From a virus: a stretch of 31,312 nt of DNA. This document shows positions 30,789 to 31,312 of this stretch, one piece after another. Positions within the stretch are counted from its first letter, which is position 1. Every line of letters starts with the position of its first letter. The notes under the pieces were generated by a model. It did no database searches. It saw nothing but the letters and a program-made list of their open reading frames with translations, and had not been told where the DNA came from. The stretch is from IMG/VR virus record IMGVR_UViG_3300010293_000025, positions 1 to 31,312 of that record; one strand, given 5' to 3'. The position numbers were made by a program, and so were the translations under genes.

Positions 30789-31312
30789 CTAATATCCTAA
30801 TTTTTGTAGTTCTAATACTGTGCCAACCGGATAATTGTGTTTCGTAAAATTTAAACGTTTTTTGACTATTTTCACGCCTGTTTTTTTAAGCTGTTTTAAG
30901 GAGGAGTATTCAAATTTCGTTTCTTTGAAAAATATTGATTCGGAATCAAATATCTTCTGTTCTGTTTTGCCATTTGGGTATGTAAATTTTACATACATAG
31001 GTTGATATTTTTTATGGTTTTTAATATTTTCTATATAAGTTTTTATTTTGTTAGTCATCCAGATATCTTTTATTTTTTGTGGGGTGTTTTTAAGTGTTTC
31101 TTTGTGTTTTTTATTGCGCATTTTTTGTTTTAATGGTGGTAAATGTGTTCTATTGTAATCGATTTGCATCAATTCGTTTTTTGTTTTACACTTTCTCCAA
31201 GATGAACCACCTAAGTAATCTTCGGATAAATTCATGCAATATTTTCCATATTTTTCTTTGTATCTTTTAATATATTTTGGTTCTAATTTTTCTAGTTCTG
31301 TTTCTGAATTAC
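30789..31312 (-). CDS. Unknown basic protein, N terminus outside the window
   Basis: The frame is open from the right edge of the window to the stop at 30789, so at least 174 codons are present and the start lies beyond 31312; the ATG at 31235 is internal. The protein is very Lys-rich. A middle helical part (about 75 residues before the end) is followed by YVKFTYPNGKTEQKIFDSES and FFKETKFEYSSLKQLKKTG. That segment resembles the NUMOD-type DNA-binding modules at the ends of phage homing nucleases, but no nuclease domain is visible in the part we have. The function is unassigned. Confidence 0.55.
   Translation of the reverse strand, partial: NSETELEKLEPKYIKRYKEKYGKYCMNLSEDYLGGSSWRKCKTKNELMQIDYNRTHLPPLKQKMRNKKHKETLKNTPQKIKDIWMTNKIKTYIENIKNHKKYQPMYVKFTYPNGKTEQKIFDSESIFFKETKFEYSSLKQLKKTGVKIVKKRLNFTKHNYPVGTVLELQKLGY

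Noticed and set aside
1-31312. tRNA genes, often found in T4-type phages
   Set aside because: No cloverleaf with a GGTTCGAATCC-like T arm was noticed in the intergenic stretches, which are nearly all shorter than a tRNA.

Overview
This window is a gene-dense, AT-rich stretch of a tailed-phage genome. It belongs to the T4 superfamily of contractile-tailed phages, probably a distant ('far-T4') environmental member. The anchors are a gp23-like major capsid protein, gp22-like scaffold, gp21-like prohead protease, gp4-like head completion protein, gp13- and gp14-like neck proteins, gp17-like large terminase, gp19-like tube protein and gp5-like spike proteins. Two lipoprotein genes near the endolysin point to a Gram-negative host. 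Shine-Dalgarno sequences are almost absent, which would suit Bacteroidota among others, but the host cannot be fixed from this sequence.

Layout. 1-1108: two unknown genes, the first cut by the window edge. 1101-2860: lysis region, with a holin-like protein, two lipoproteins and a coiled-coil protein on the minus strand, divergent from an amidase endolysin. 2869-4722: small genes, including a membrane protein and a phosphoribosyltransferase. 4737-8590: a B12-dependent ribonucleotide reductase broken into two genes by a split intein, with a free-standing homing endonuclease between the halves. 8631-9507: a membrane coiled-coil protein and a cupin. 13577-9500 (minus): a leucine-rich-repeat protein and a gp5-type spike divided over two genes. 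13642-16844: a TIM-barrel ribosyltransferase-like protein, a P-loop kinase, a DNA methyltransferase and an HNH protein. 22806-17034 (minus): the head operon in near-T4 order, closed by a strong terminator. 22841-27054: neck protein, small structural proteins and tail fibre/spike genes. 27063-30719: acidic core protein, terminase and tube protein. 30789-end: an unknown partial gene.

How it works together. At about 17 starts a TAAATA box sits 5-7 nt before the ATG. That is the distance from a T4 late promoter (TATAAATA) to its transcription start, so many late mRNAs may be leaderless. Two host-type promoters (TTGAAA/TATAAT and TTGAAG/TATAAT) lie at the same distance from their ATGs. Several proteins begin with a short leader resembling the T4 capsid-targeting sequence cut by gp21; one of them is an HExxH metallopeptidase, so some enzymes may be packaged in the head. 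The most striking locus is the split-intein ribonucleotide reductase with its interposed EDxHD/Vsr-like endonuclease, the 'fractured gene' arrangement known from marine metagenomes.

No tRNA, CRISPR array or insertion sequence was recognised. No gene-free stretch exceeds 300 bases; the longest, 16845-17033, holds a promoter box and a terminator. All family calls come from reading motifs by eye, without database searches.
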